Shown one piece after another: positions 1-5,859 of a stretch of 5,859 bases of DNA (the first letter of the stretch is position 1; each line of letters starts with the position of its first letter). The stretch spans positions 1 through 5,859 of the forward strand of contig JANXTN010000323.1 of the NCBI GenBank assembly GCA_025352435.1, given 5' to 3'. The DNA is from Ferruginibacter sp. Its GTDB lineage: Bacteria; Bacteroidota; Bacteroidia; Chitinophagales; Chitinophagaceae. A program made the position numbers and the translations under genes. The notes below the pieces were generated by a model, which worked only from the letters and a program-made list of their open reading frames with translations, had not been told where the DNA came from and ran no database searches.

Positions 1-21
1 TGCGACATAAAATATTTATCA

Positions 22-1458
22 ATGACAAAAATTACAGTAGCAAAAGGCGATGGCATTGGGCCCGAAATTATGGATGCCACGTTAAAAATTATTACAGCCG
101 CAGGTGCCGATATTTCAATAGATGAAATTGAAGTAGGTGAAAGAGTTTACCTGGCGGGTAACCTGGCAGGTATAGCCAAAGAATCCTGGGATGTAATTCG
201 CCGCAATAAGATTTTTTTAAAAGCCCCGATTACCACACCACAGGGCGGGGGATATAAAAGCCTGAATGTAACCACCCGCAAGTTTTTGGGATTGTACTCC
301 AATGTGCGTCCCTGCAACAGCCTTCATCCTTTTGTAAAAACAAAACATCCGCAAATGGATATTGTAATCATCAGGGAAAATGAAGAAGACCTGTATGCCG
401 GTATTGAACACCAGCAAACAGATGAGGTTGTACAATGTTTAAAATTAATCAGCCGCCCGGGTTGCGAAAAAATTGTTCGTTACGCATTTGAATATGCCCG
501 AAATGCGATGAGAAAAAAAGTAACCTGCTTTACAAAAGATAATATAATGAAACAGACCGATGGATTGTTTCATAAGGTTTTTGATGAGATAGCAAAAGAA
601 TATCCTGAAATAGAAAATGAACATTGGATAATAGACATTGGTGCAGCAAAAATGGCTGATACACCAGAAATATTTGATGTTATTGTTATGCCTAATTTGT
701 ATGGTGATATATTATCTGATGTGGCTGCACAAATTACAGGCTCCGTTGGTCTTGCAGGCTCTGCAAATGTAGGAGAGGAATGTGCAATGTTCGAGGCCAT
801 TCATGGTTCTGCACCAAAGCGTGCCGGGCAAAATGTTGCAAATCCTTCTGGCTTGTTACAAGGTGCAGTTATGATGTTAAACCATATTGGTCAAAATGAA
901 GTTGCATCAAAAGTGCAAAATGCATGGCTCACAACGATTGAAGAAGGGATTCATACTAAGGATATTTTTAAAGAAAGAACCAGTAAAAAATTAGTAAGTA
1001 CGTCAGATTTTGCCAAGGCGGTAATAAATAATTTAGGAAAAATTCCAAATACTTTAAAACCTGCTTTCTATAAAAATGATTCTGTTTTGAATCTTCCCCG
1101 CTATGTAAGAAAAAGGCAGGGTAAAAAAGATTTGGTGGGCGTAGATATTTTTGTGCATTGGAATGGTACAGATCCTGATGAACTTGCATCCAAAATAAAA
1201 AAAATAGAGAATGCAGAACTATCTCTTTCGATGATAACGAACAGAGGGATAAAAGTTTTTCCTGATGGTTTTAGAGAAACGTTTTGTACAGATCACTGGC
1301 GCTGCAGGTTTAAGCCTGTAAATGAAACTTTAATTTCCAAAAAAGATATATTGTATTTGTTAGCAAAAGCTGAAGAGGAGGGAATTGATACCATAAAAAC
1401 AGAAAATCTTTATGCTTTTGAAGGTGTAAACGCTTTTTCATTAGGACAAGGACAATAG
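22..1458 (+). CDS. icd: NADP-type isocitrate dehydrogenase with C-terminal extension
   Basis: This gene encodes a cytoplasmic TCA-cycle enzyme that oxidatively decarboxylates isocitrate to 2-oxoglutarate. The 478-residue protein shows the isocitrate/isopropylmalate dehydrogenase fold (Pfam Iso_dh). The N-terminal GDGIGPEI lies at residues 9-16. The substrate loop has S80, N82, R86 and R96, followed by R118 and Y125 in IIRENEEDLYAG. K172 sits in TKDN, and metal-binding D229 and D233 sit in PNLYGDILSD. The cofactor loop HGSAPK (261-266) with N274 follows. Lys at 266, where NAD-dependent homologues carry Asp, points to NADP. The Iso_dh core ends near residue 340. The remaining ~135 residues form an extra C-terminal domain, as in the longer Thermus/Rickettsia-type enzymes, so this is not the ~416-residue E. 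coli type. The ATG directly precedes the conserved first beta strand. Its leader is A/T-rich with no clear Shine-Dalgarno. Only 21 bases upstream are visible, so no promoter can be judged. Two small genes follow on the same strand. Confidence 0.95.
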   Translation: MTKITVAKGDGIGPEIMDATLKIITAAGADISIDEIEVGERVYLAGNLAGIAKESWDVIRRNKIFLKAPITTPQGGGYKSLNVTTRKFLGLYSNVRPCNSLHPFVKTKHPQMDIVIIRENEEDLYAGIEHQQTDEVVQCLKLISRPGCEKIVRYAFEYARNAMRKKVTCFTKDNIMKQTDGLFHKVFDEIAKEYPEIENEHWIIDIGAAKMADTPEIFDVIVMPNLYGDILSDVAAQITGSVGLAGSANVGEECAMFEAIHGSAPKRAGQNVANPSGLLQGAVMMLNHIGQNEVASKVQNAWLTTIEEGIHTKDIFKERTSKKLVSTSDFAKAVINNLGKIPNTLKPAFYKNDSVLNLPRYVRKRQGKKDLVGVDIFVHWNGTDPDELASKIKKIENAELSLSMITNRGIKVFPDGFRETFCTDHWRCRFKPVNETLISKKDILYLLAKAEEEGIDTIKTENLYAFEGVNAFSLGQGQ

Positions 1459-1491
1459 GTATAAATTCTTTTATAATTAAAAATTTAAACA

Positions 1492-1734
1492 ATGGATTTA
1501 CAACTTGTACAAGGACAATTTAGTAGCACAGACGCATCAGAGATAATTTCTAAACTGATAGAGGTAAAAATTAAATACCACGAAGAAAAAATAAAACTTC
1601 ATGAAAATGAAGAGGATTTAAAATACAGAGAAAGTAAAATTATCCGATTGCAAAATCAACTAAAAGAAACCAGAGACTTTTTATTACAACAAACAGGTAT
1701 GGTTTCAGTAGAGAGTAACATCAACATATTGTAA
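1492..1734 (+). CDS. Small uncharacterised charged protein, paralogue A
   Basis: I do not recognise a characterised function. The 80-residue product has three visible parts. A short N-terminal strand-like segment (residues 3-10, LQLVQGQF) is followed by a long Lys/Glu-rich helical stretch (about 14-66, including KIKYHEEKIKLHENEEDLKY) likely to form a coiled coil. A short C-terminal strand-like tail (70-80) ends the protein. It has no signal peptide, membrane segment or cysteine, so it is probably a soluble cytoplasmic protein. The ATG follows an A-rich leader (aatttaaacaATG), typical of Bacteroidota-like starts without a Shine-Dalgarno. It lies 33 bases after icd and 58 bases before a second small gene with the same layout, so the three could be co-transcribed. 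The resemblance to the next gene supports real coding. I have a weak recollection of similar small hypothetical proteins in Bacteroidota, which a search would need to confirm. Confidence 0.75.
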   Translation: MDLQLVQGQFSSTDASEIISKLIEVKIKYHEEKIKLHENEEDLKYRESKIIRLQNQLKETRDFLLQQTGMVSVESNINIL

Positions 1735-1792
1735 TAAACCTTTAACCTGAAATTCTGGGCGGCGCTTTTTAGAGATAAAAAAAATACAAATA

Positions 1793-2077
1793 ATGATTAA
1801 GAAAAATAAAATAAAATTAATAAAAGGTGTTTTTTCACCGGAAGATTCTAAGGAAATTTTGAATAATTTGTACAATAGTAAGATCAGTTTTCATAATATG
1901 AAAAACTTTAGTTCTAATGAACGTTTGGGCCAACCAGATAAACTTTCTGTGAAAAGACTTCCGGAACTAAAAGAGGCTATTAAAAACATTGCTGTTATAC
2001 TGAACACAGCTGTAGAAAAAAATTTTAAGGTCAAATTAAATTCTGTAGTGGAGATAGAATTGGTAAGTACAAAATAA
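1793..2077 (+). CDS. Small uncharacterised protein, paralogue B
   Basis: The function is unknown. This 94-residue protein resembles the preceding small gene. Residues 7-16 (IKLIKGVFSP) match LQLVQGQFSS there, EILNNL (21-26) matches EIISKL, KISFH (30-34) matches KIKYH, and the RLPELKE stretch (55-61) matches IRLQNQLKE. Both end in a short hydrophobic beta-like segment. It differs in its middle section (35-53, NMKNFSSNERLGQPDK), which is less charged and contains Gly-Gln-Pro, so it is not a recent duplication. There is no signal peptide, transmembrane segment or recognisable catalytic motif. The ATG lies in an A-rich leader (aaatacaaataATG) with no Shine-Dalgarno. It is the last plus-strand gene before the convergent pgl, and its stop is 87 bases from the pgl stop. 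Coding status is supported by the homology to its neighbour rather than by length alone. Confidence 0.72.
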   Translation: MIKKNKIKLIKGVFSPEDSKEILNNLYNSKISFHNMKNFSSNERLGQPDKLSVKRLPELKEAIKNIAVILNTAVEKNFKVKLNSVVEIELVSTK

Positions 2078-2138
2078 TCCAAAAAATTATTTCATTGTCA
2101 GCAACTGATGTGACTAGTAATTTTATAAATTAAAAATT

Positions 2139-2182
2139 TGGTTTTTGAATGTTTGAATAATTATCTAAACATTCAAAAACCA
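2139..2182. terminator. Perfect inverted repeat at the convergent gene junction, probable terminator
   Basis: The arm TGGTTTTTGAATGTTT (2139-2154) is perfectly complementary to 2167-2182, giving a 16-bp stem with a 12-base loop. The right arm overlaps the last codons of the minus-strand pgl gene and the first base of its stop. Reading leftwards from pgl, the stem is followed 2 bases later by a five-T run (complement of 2132-2136). Reading rightwards from the small genes, a six-T run starts at 2190. This fits an intrinsic terminator working for pgl and possibly in both directions. The stem is unusually AT-rich, so efficiency is uncertain. Confidence 0.6.
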
Positions 2183-2857
2183 TTCTGCATTTTTTATTAA
2201 CTGCGCAGGATACTCCTCAGGCTTAAATTCTCCTTCAAGCACTTTTTTTAGCATAGTTTCTTTGTCTTTTCCTGCTACTAAAAATAAAATATGCTTTGCA
2301 TTATTTATAAGTGGTGCGGTAAAACTTACGCGGTTCATTTTCACTTCTTCTACATACACTTTTTTCACCAGAGCCTTTGTTTCGTTTAAAATACTTGTGT
2401 GAGGAAAGAGAGATGCAGTATGTCCATTGCTTCCCATTCCTAATAAAATTAGATCAAAAACAGGCTTATCGGATTTGAAGAATATTTTTAATGTTGCTTC
2501 ATAATAAATGGCAGCATTCTTCGGGCTTTCATCAACCGGAATTACAAATACATTTTTTTTTGGCACCGGTACTTTATCAAGCAAAATATTCCTCGCATTA
2601 AAACTGTTGTTGTCTTTATCATTTAATGGAACGCATCTTTCATCCCCCCAAAAAAAATAACAGTTTTTCCAGTCAACCTGAGAACAATAAAAATCGGTGG
2701 CGAGTAAATTGTACATTGCTCCGGGTGTTGTACCGCCTGATAATGCGACAGTAAATTTTCCGTTTAATTGGATAGCTTCTGAAGAGAGTTTGATAAAATA
2801 TTCTGCTGCCGCCTTTGCCAGTAACTCGGTGTTATTAAATACTGTTATCTTATTCAT
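2165..2857 (-). CDS. pgl: 6-phosphogluconolactonase (DevB/NagB-like type)
   Basis: This enzyme hydrolyses 6-phosphoglucono-1,5-lactone to 6-phosphogluconate, the second step of the oxidative pentose phosphate pathway, in the cytoplasm. The 230-residue protein belongs to the glucosamine-6-phosphate isomerase/6-phosphogluconolactonase superfamily, not the seven-bladed YbhE type of E. coli. Visible motifs are the phosphate loop ALSGGTTPG (38-46), FFWGDERCVP (68-77), FDLILLGMGSNGHTASLFP (134-152, with the expected catalytic His at 146) and RVSFTAPLINNA (176-187). Position 144 is Asn where the family usually has Asp (GxDGH). I chose the ATG at 2857 over a TTG at 2872: it sits directly before the conserved KITVFN strand and overlaps the zwf stop by 8 bases, a common coupled arrangement. 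The protein stops at WFLNV, slightly short of the usual WFxDExA-like tail, and these last codons form one arm of the inverted repeat. It is the last gene of the gnd-zwf-pgl group. Confidence 0.93.
   Translation of the reverse strand: MNKITVFNNTELLAKAAAEYFIKLSSEAIQLNGKFTVALSGGTTPGAMYNLLATDFYCSQVDWKNCYFFWGDERCVPLNDKDNNSFNARNILLDKVPVPKKNVFVIPVDESPKNAAIYYEATLKIFFKSDKPVFDLILLGMGSNGHTASLFPHTSILNETKALVKKVYVEEVKMNRVSFTAPLINNAKHILFLVAGKDKETMLKKVLEGEFKPEEYPAQLIKNAEWFLNV
2850..2857 (-). other. zwf stop/pgl start overlap (translational coupling site)
   Basis: On the minus strand the eight bases ATGAATAA contain the pgl start ATG (2857-2855) and the zwf stop TAA (2852-2850) in different frames. The upstream bases (attaagaaaa) are purine-rich but do not make a clear Shine-Dalgarno. 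Ribosomes ending zwf could restart on pgl, which would keep dehydrogenase and lactonase production matched. This is inferred from geometry alone. Confidence 0.7.
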
Positions 2858-4370
2858 TTTTCTTAATTTCAAATGGAAGAATTATCCAATTGTTCCCATC
2901 TTTTGCTATTAATGCTTCTGATGTTTCAGGACCGTTGGTGCCTGCACTATAATTAGGAAAATTTACAGAAGGATTGTCACGCCACATACTAAGAACAGGC
3001 ATAATTATTTCCCATGCTGCTTCAACCTGATCTGCCCGCATAAACAAGGTTGCATCGCCTTCTATCACATCCAAGAGCAATGTTTCATAGCCTTCCGGGA
3101 TACCGGAGCTGTAAGTATCAGTGTAATTAAACAGCATATCTACAGGGTTTAACTGCATTTTTAACCCTGGTTTTTTTGCCTGAAAACGAATACGGATACC
3201 CATGTCTGGCTGTATGTTTATGATCATTCTGTTAGGTTGCCAGTTTTCAATGGCTTCTTCGGGGAATGATTGGTGTGGCACAGGTTTAAACTGAACTGTA
3301 ATAACAGAAATACTTTGTTGCATTCTTTTACCACTACGAACGTAAAAAGGAACATTGCTCCAGCGCCAGTTATCTACAAAGAATTTAATGGCCGCAAATG
3401 TTTCTGTACTTGAGTTTGGATCCACGTCTTTTTCCTCTCTGTAACCTTTTACCTGCTGCCCTTCCTGCCAGCCACCTGCATATTGTCCACGACTTGCGAA
3501 CTCATGCACATCCTCTCTTCTAATTTTTCTGATAGCATGGAGTACGTCTGCTTTTCTGTTTCGGATTTCGTCAGCATCAAAAGATACCGGAGGTTCCATG
3601 GCTATTAAACACAACAATTGCATCACGTGGTTTTGTACCATATCTCTTAAGGCACCGCTGTGTTCGTAATAAGCTCCACGGTCTTCTACACCAATTTTTT
3701 CACTTACCGTTATCTGAATATTGTCAATATAATTTCTGTTCCATAAAGGTTCAAACATAGCATTTGCAAACCTGAAAGCAAGTATGTTTTGTACAGTTTC
3801 TTTTCCAAGATAATGGTCAATGCGATAAAGTTGTTTTTCTGCGAAGATGGTGAGCAGTTTTTGATTCAATGCTTTTGCCGTTGCTAGATCAGTACCAAAA
3901 GGTTTTTCAATTACAAGCCTTGCATTTTCACAATCTTGATTTAGACCTGCTGTTTTTAAGCCCTCTGCAATGCCTTCAAAAAACTGAGGATTTACGGCCA
4001 TATAATATATTTTGTTGCAGTCTTTATTCGTCAACTTTTCAAAAGCTTCAACCTTGTTTTTAACCTCGGTAAATAACGGTTGTTGGGAAAAATCACCGGG
4101 TATGTAGGTAATAAATTTTGAAAAATTATCCCACTCCTCTTCCTTGGTTTTGCCTCTGCGGGAAAATTGATCAATACCATCCTGTAATCTTTTTAAAAAT
4201 TCCCCATCCTTCATTTCATTTCGTCCTATGCAGATGATACTGAAATTTTCATTTAACCAACCGTCCAGAAAAAGATTGTATAAAGCCGGGATAAGTTTAC
4301 GCCAGGTTAAATCTCCCGACCCACCAAATATGGTTAATATAGTCGGTTCTGTTTTTGTTATATTTTCCAT
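2850..4370 (-). CDS. zwf: Glucose-6-phosphate 1-dehydrogenase
   Basis: This cytoplasmic enzyme oxidises glucose-6-phosphate to 6-phosphogluconolactone and reduces NADP, opening the oxidative pentose phosphate pathway. The protein has 506 residues, within the usual 480-510. The N-terminal Rossmann domain carries GGSGDLTWRK (16-25) and an IGRNE turn (48-52), where R50 is placed to contact the NADP 2'-phosphate. VIEKPFGTDL (153-162) follows. The substrate signature RIDHYLGKE (183-191) includes H186. The proposed catalytic base is H248 in ALRDMVQNH, aligning with His240 of the Leuconostoc enzyme. The C-terminal domain includes PFYVRSGKRM (341-350) and a late RADQVEAAW (445-453). All expected catalytic residues are present. 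The ATG at 4370 precedes the first beta strand (TILTIFGG) by about ten residues, as expected. A weak GAGG lies about 10 bases upstream. The gene lies 126 bases after gnd and overlaps pgl by 8 bases. Confidence 0.97.
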   Translation of the reverse strand: MENITKTEPTILTIFGGSGDLTWRKLIPALYNLFLDGWLNENFSIICIGRNEMKDGEFLKRLQDGIDQFSRRGKTKEEEWDNFSKFITYIPGDFSQQPLFTEVKNKVEAFEKLTNKDCNKIYYMAVNPQFFEGIAEGLKTAGLNQDCENARLVIEKPFGTDLATAKALNQKLLTIFAEKQLYRIDHYLGKETVQNILAFRFANAMFEPLWNRNYIDNIQITVSEKIGVEDRGAYYEHSGALRDMVQNHVMQLLCLIAMEPPVSFDADEIRNRKADVLHAIRKIRREDVHEFASRGQYAGGWQEGQQVKGYREEKDVDPNSSTETFAAIKFFVDNWRWSNVPFYVRSGKRMQQSISVITVQFKPVPHQSFPEEAIENWQPNRMIINIQPDMGIRIRFQAKKPGLKMQLNPVDMLFNYTDTYSSGIPEGYETLLLDVIEGDATLFMRADQVEAAWEIIMPVLSMWRDNPSVNFPNYSAGTNGPETSEALIAKDGNNWIILPFEIKKNE

Positions 4371-4496
4371 GATATTAAAACCTCAAAAACGCAAAACGCT
4401 AGGGGTTATTTTAAATTTTAAATTAAATTTTTAGGGCTTATCATTTATTTTTAATGAACATAATTTTTGCCGCAAGGCGACTTAATTATTTATAAA
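4371..4496 (-). other. AT-rich gnd-zwf intergenic region, possible zwf promoter or leader
   Basis: This 126-base gap is the longest untranslated stretch inside the window. It holds alternating A and T runs (about 4408-4433, with repeated ATTTAAA units on the minus strand), a weak 5-bp stem TCATT/AATGA (4441-4457) and a 3-bp GCC/GGC stem with a GCAA loop (4469-4478). On the minus strand TAGCGTTTTG (4401-4392) is close to the Bacteroidota -7 element TAnnTTTG but has extra spacing. The gap length suggests a second promoter or a processed leader, but no element is decisive. Confidence 0.3.
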
Positions 4497-5859
4497 TTAT
4501 TGAATAGTAGCATTCCATTCTGTATGAAAAATTCCTTCTTTATCTATTCTTTCGTATGTGTGTGCACCAAAGAAATCTCGTTGTGCCTGTATTAAGTTTG
4601 CTGGTAACCATTTACTTCTGTAGCTGTCAAAATAATTAAGTGATGCACCTAAAGATGGCAATGGAATTCCTTGCTGTGTGCCCATTTGCATGATACTGCG
4701 CAAAGATTTTTGAGAAGCACTTACAGCGGCACTGAGCTTTTTTCCACTTAAAATATTTTTAAGTCCGGGCTCTGTTTGGTAAGTCTCCATAATATCTTCC
4801 AGCATAGCGGCTCTTATGATACAACCGCCTCGCCAGATAGAAGCGACTGTTTTTAAATCTGTATTGTACTTATAGATATCTGAGGAGTTTTGCAACATGG
4901 CCAGGCCTTGAGCATAGGTGATTACAAATGCAGCGTACAATGCATCTTCTAATAAATTAATGAAGTCATTTTTATCAGTAATTGCTGCAGAGTAATTTTC
5001 AATAGTAAAAATTTCGGATGCACTCGCTCTTTCATTTCTCATAGAAGATAATATTCTAGCAGAAACTGCTGCATCTATTGAAGGTATGGGAGCGCCTGTT
5101 GCCATTGCGTCTTCGCTCATCCATGCACCTGTACCTTTTTGTTGGGCAGTATCTTTAATTTTATCAACAAGCAAGCCACTACCATCACTATCTTTTTGTA
5201 AAAAAACGGCCGCTGTTATTTCTATTAAAAAAGATTGAAGTTTTCCTTTATTCCACTTTTCAAAAACATTGTGCAGCTCTTCATTATTTAAACCCCCGCA
5301 TATTTTTAAAAGATGATAAGCTTCTGCTATCATTTGCATGATGCCATATTCAATACCGTTGTGAACCATTTTTACATAATGCCCTGCAGCACCTGCGCCC
5401 ATATAAGCTGTACAAGGTTCCCCATTAATTTTTGCAGAAATAGCAGTAAGCATGGGAGAAAGTTTTTGGAACGCCTCCACATCTCCACCGGGCATAATAC
5501 TTGGGCCAAATCGAGCGCCGGTCTCACCGCCGGAAACCCCTAAACCCACGAAATGAATTTGTTCTTTTGCCAGTGAATCAATTCTTTTTTGTGTGTCTAT
5601 AAAATGAGAATTACCACAATCAACTATAATATCTTCAGCACTTATCAGTGGTTTTAATTCTGCAACTACTGCATCTACAATTGGTCCTGCAGGCACCAAC
5701 AACATTATTATTCTGGGTAGTTCCAAGGCTTCTACAAACAGCTTAATTTCATTAAATGCTTTTATACTTCTTTGTTGACCCAGTGCATTTAAATTTTCTG
5801 TCTGTTTTACACTCTTATCGTATCCTGCCACACTGTAACCATGGTCACTCATGTTTAAA
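4497..5859 (-). CDS. gnd: 6-phosphogluconate dehydrogenase, decarboxylating (5' end off window)
   Basis: This cytoplasmic enzyme converts 6-phosphogluconate to ribulose-5-phosphate and CO2 while reducing NAD(P), the third oxidative pentose phosphate step. The gene is partial. Codons for Leu and Asn precede the first visible Met (5852-5850) and the frame stays open to the edge, matching the family's LVLNM-DHG context, so about 20 N-terminal residues with the GxGxMG nucleotide motif lie outside. Numbering from that Met, visible features are VGLGVSGGETG (102-112), GPSIMPGG (116-123), and the catalytic helix GHYVKMVHNGIEYG with K161, H164, N165 and E168. KGTGAWMSEDA (239-249), YAQGLAML (313-320) and SIWRGGCIIRAAMLEDI (338-354) follow. 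The C-terminal tail LPANLIQAQRDFFGAHTY and RIDKEGIFHTEW are nearly canonical. The cofactor loop reads YDKS (11-14) where the E. coli enzyme has FNRS, so NADP preference is uncertain. It is the first of three visible genes in the group. Confidence 0.96.
   Translation of the reverse strand, partial: LNMSDHGYSVAGYDKSVKQTENLNALGQQRSIKAFNEIKLFVEALELPRIIMLLVPAGPIVDAVVAELKPLISAEDIIVDCGNSHFIDTQKRIDSLAKEQIHFVGLGVSGGETGARFGPSIMPGGDVEAFQKLSPMLTAISAKINGEPCTAYMGAGAAGHYVKMVHNGIEYGIMQMIAEAYHLLKICGGLNNEELHNVFEKWNKGKLQSFLIEITAAVFLQKDSDGSGLLVDKIKDTAQQKGTGAWMSEDAMATGAPIPSIDAAVSARILSSMRNERASASEIFTIENYSAAITDKNDFINLLEDALYAAFVITYAQGLAMLQNSSDIYKYNTDLKTVASIWRGGCIIRAAMLEDIMETYQTEPGLKNILSGKKLSAAVSASQKSLRSIMQMGTQQGIPLPSLGASLNYFDSYRSKWLPANLIQAQRDFFGAHTYERIDKEGIFHTEWNATIQ

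Noticed and set aside
22..1458. Base-composition swings inside icd (some 60-base lines near 50% GC, others near 20-30%) as a sign of a mosaic gene
   Set aside because: GC-rich parts coincide with Gly/Ala/Pro-rich conserved motifs and AT-rich parts with Lys/Asn/Ile-rich segments, so amino-acid content explains it.
2858..2872. TTG start for pgl adding five residues (MKLRK)
   Set aside because: The ATG at 2857 is the stronger codon, sits right before the conserved first strand, and gives the compact 8-base overlap with zwf. The extra residues match nothing in the family.
4392..4401. TAGCGTTTTG on the minus strand as a Bacteroidota -7 promoter box for zwf
   Set aside because: The spacing does not match TAnnTTTG exactly and no convincing -33 TTG partner stands out, so it is mentioned only as a weak possibility in the gap entry.
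4469..4478. GCC-GCAA-GGC hairpin after gnd as an intrinsic terminator
   Set aside because: The stem has only three strong pairs, and on the gnd-reading strand it is followed by A residues rather than a T-run.
5313..5543. 76-codon plus-strand open frame, and similar antisense frames over icd and zwf (for example 217-435, 570-800, 968-1189 and 3869-4063)
   Set aside because: All lie opposite strongly conserved enzyme-coding sequence, have no family-like motifs, and are explained as shadow frames.
1..5859. CRISPR arrays, insertion sequences, tRNA or rRNA genes, phage or defence genes
   Set aside because: No regularly spaced direct repeats, transposase or integrase motifs, or cloverleaf-like sequences are visible. 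The window is almost fully occupied by metabolic genes.

Overview
The window is a compact, AT-rich stretch of a bacterial chromosome that carries central-carbon metabolism genes. It most likely comes from a Bacteroidota member, perhaps near Chitinophagaceae/Sphingobacteriia. The reasons are the AT-rich, A-heavy leaders with no clear Shine-Dalgarno sequences, the clustering of gnd, zwf and a DevB/NagB-type pgl, an isocitrate dehydrogenase with a C-terminal extension, and two small Bacteroidota-looking proteins. The taxonomic assignment is an inference from general features, not a search.

Layout. Bases 22-2077 hold three plus-strand genes: a complete NADP-type isocitrate dehydrogenase (icd), then two small uncharacterised genes (80 and 94 codons) whose products appear to be divergent paralogues of each other. 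Bases 2165-5859 hold three minus-strand genes, transcribed right to left: gnd (6-phosphogluconate dehydrogenase, its 5' end cut off by the right edge of the window), zwf (glucose-6-phosphate dehydrogenase) and pgl (6-phosphogluconolactonase). The two groups converge at about 2078-2164. A perfect 16-bp inverted repeat there, whose right arm is the last codons and stop of pgl, probably serves as a terminator for one or both groups.

Function. The minus-strand genes encode all three steps of the oxidative pentose phosphate branch: Zwf makes 6-phosphogluconolactone, Pgl hydrolyses it, and Gnd decarboxylates 6-phosphogluconate to ribulose-5-phosphate. zwf and pgl overlap by 8 bases, which suggests translational coupling. 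gnd and zwf are separated by a 126-base AT-rich gap that could hold a separate promoter. With Icd, the window encodes three cytoplasmic dehydrogenases of families that usually reduce NADP. The visible part of Gnd, however, has an unusual Asp-Lys-Ser in the cofactor-specificity loop.

I see no mobile element, CRISPR array, tRNA or rRNA, and no convincing new multi-gene system. The points most worth following up are the paired small proteins after icd, the inverted repeat embedded in the pgl 3' end, and the two active-site or cofactor-loop substitutions (Gnd loop, Pgl Asp to Asn). No stretch longer than 130 bases lacks a gene.
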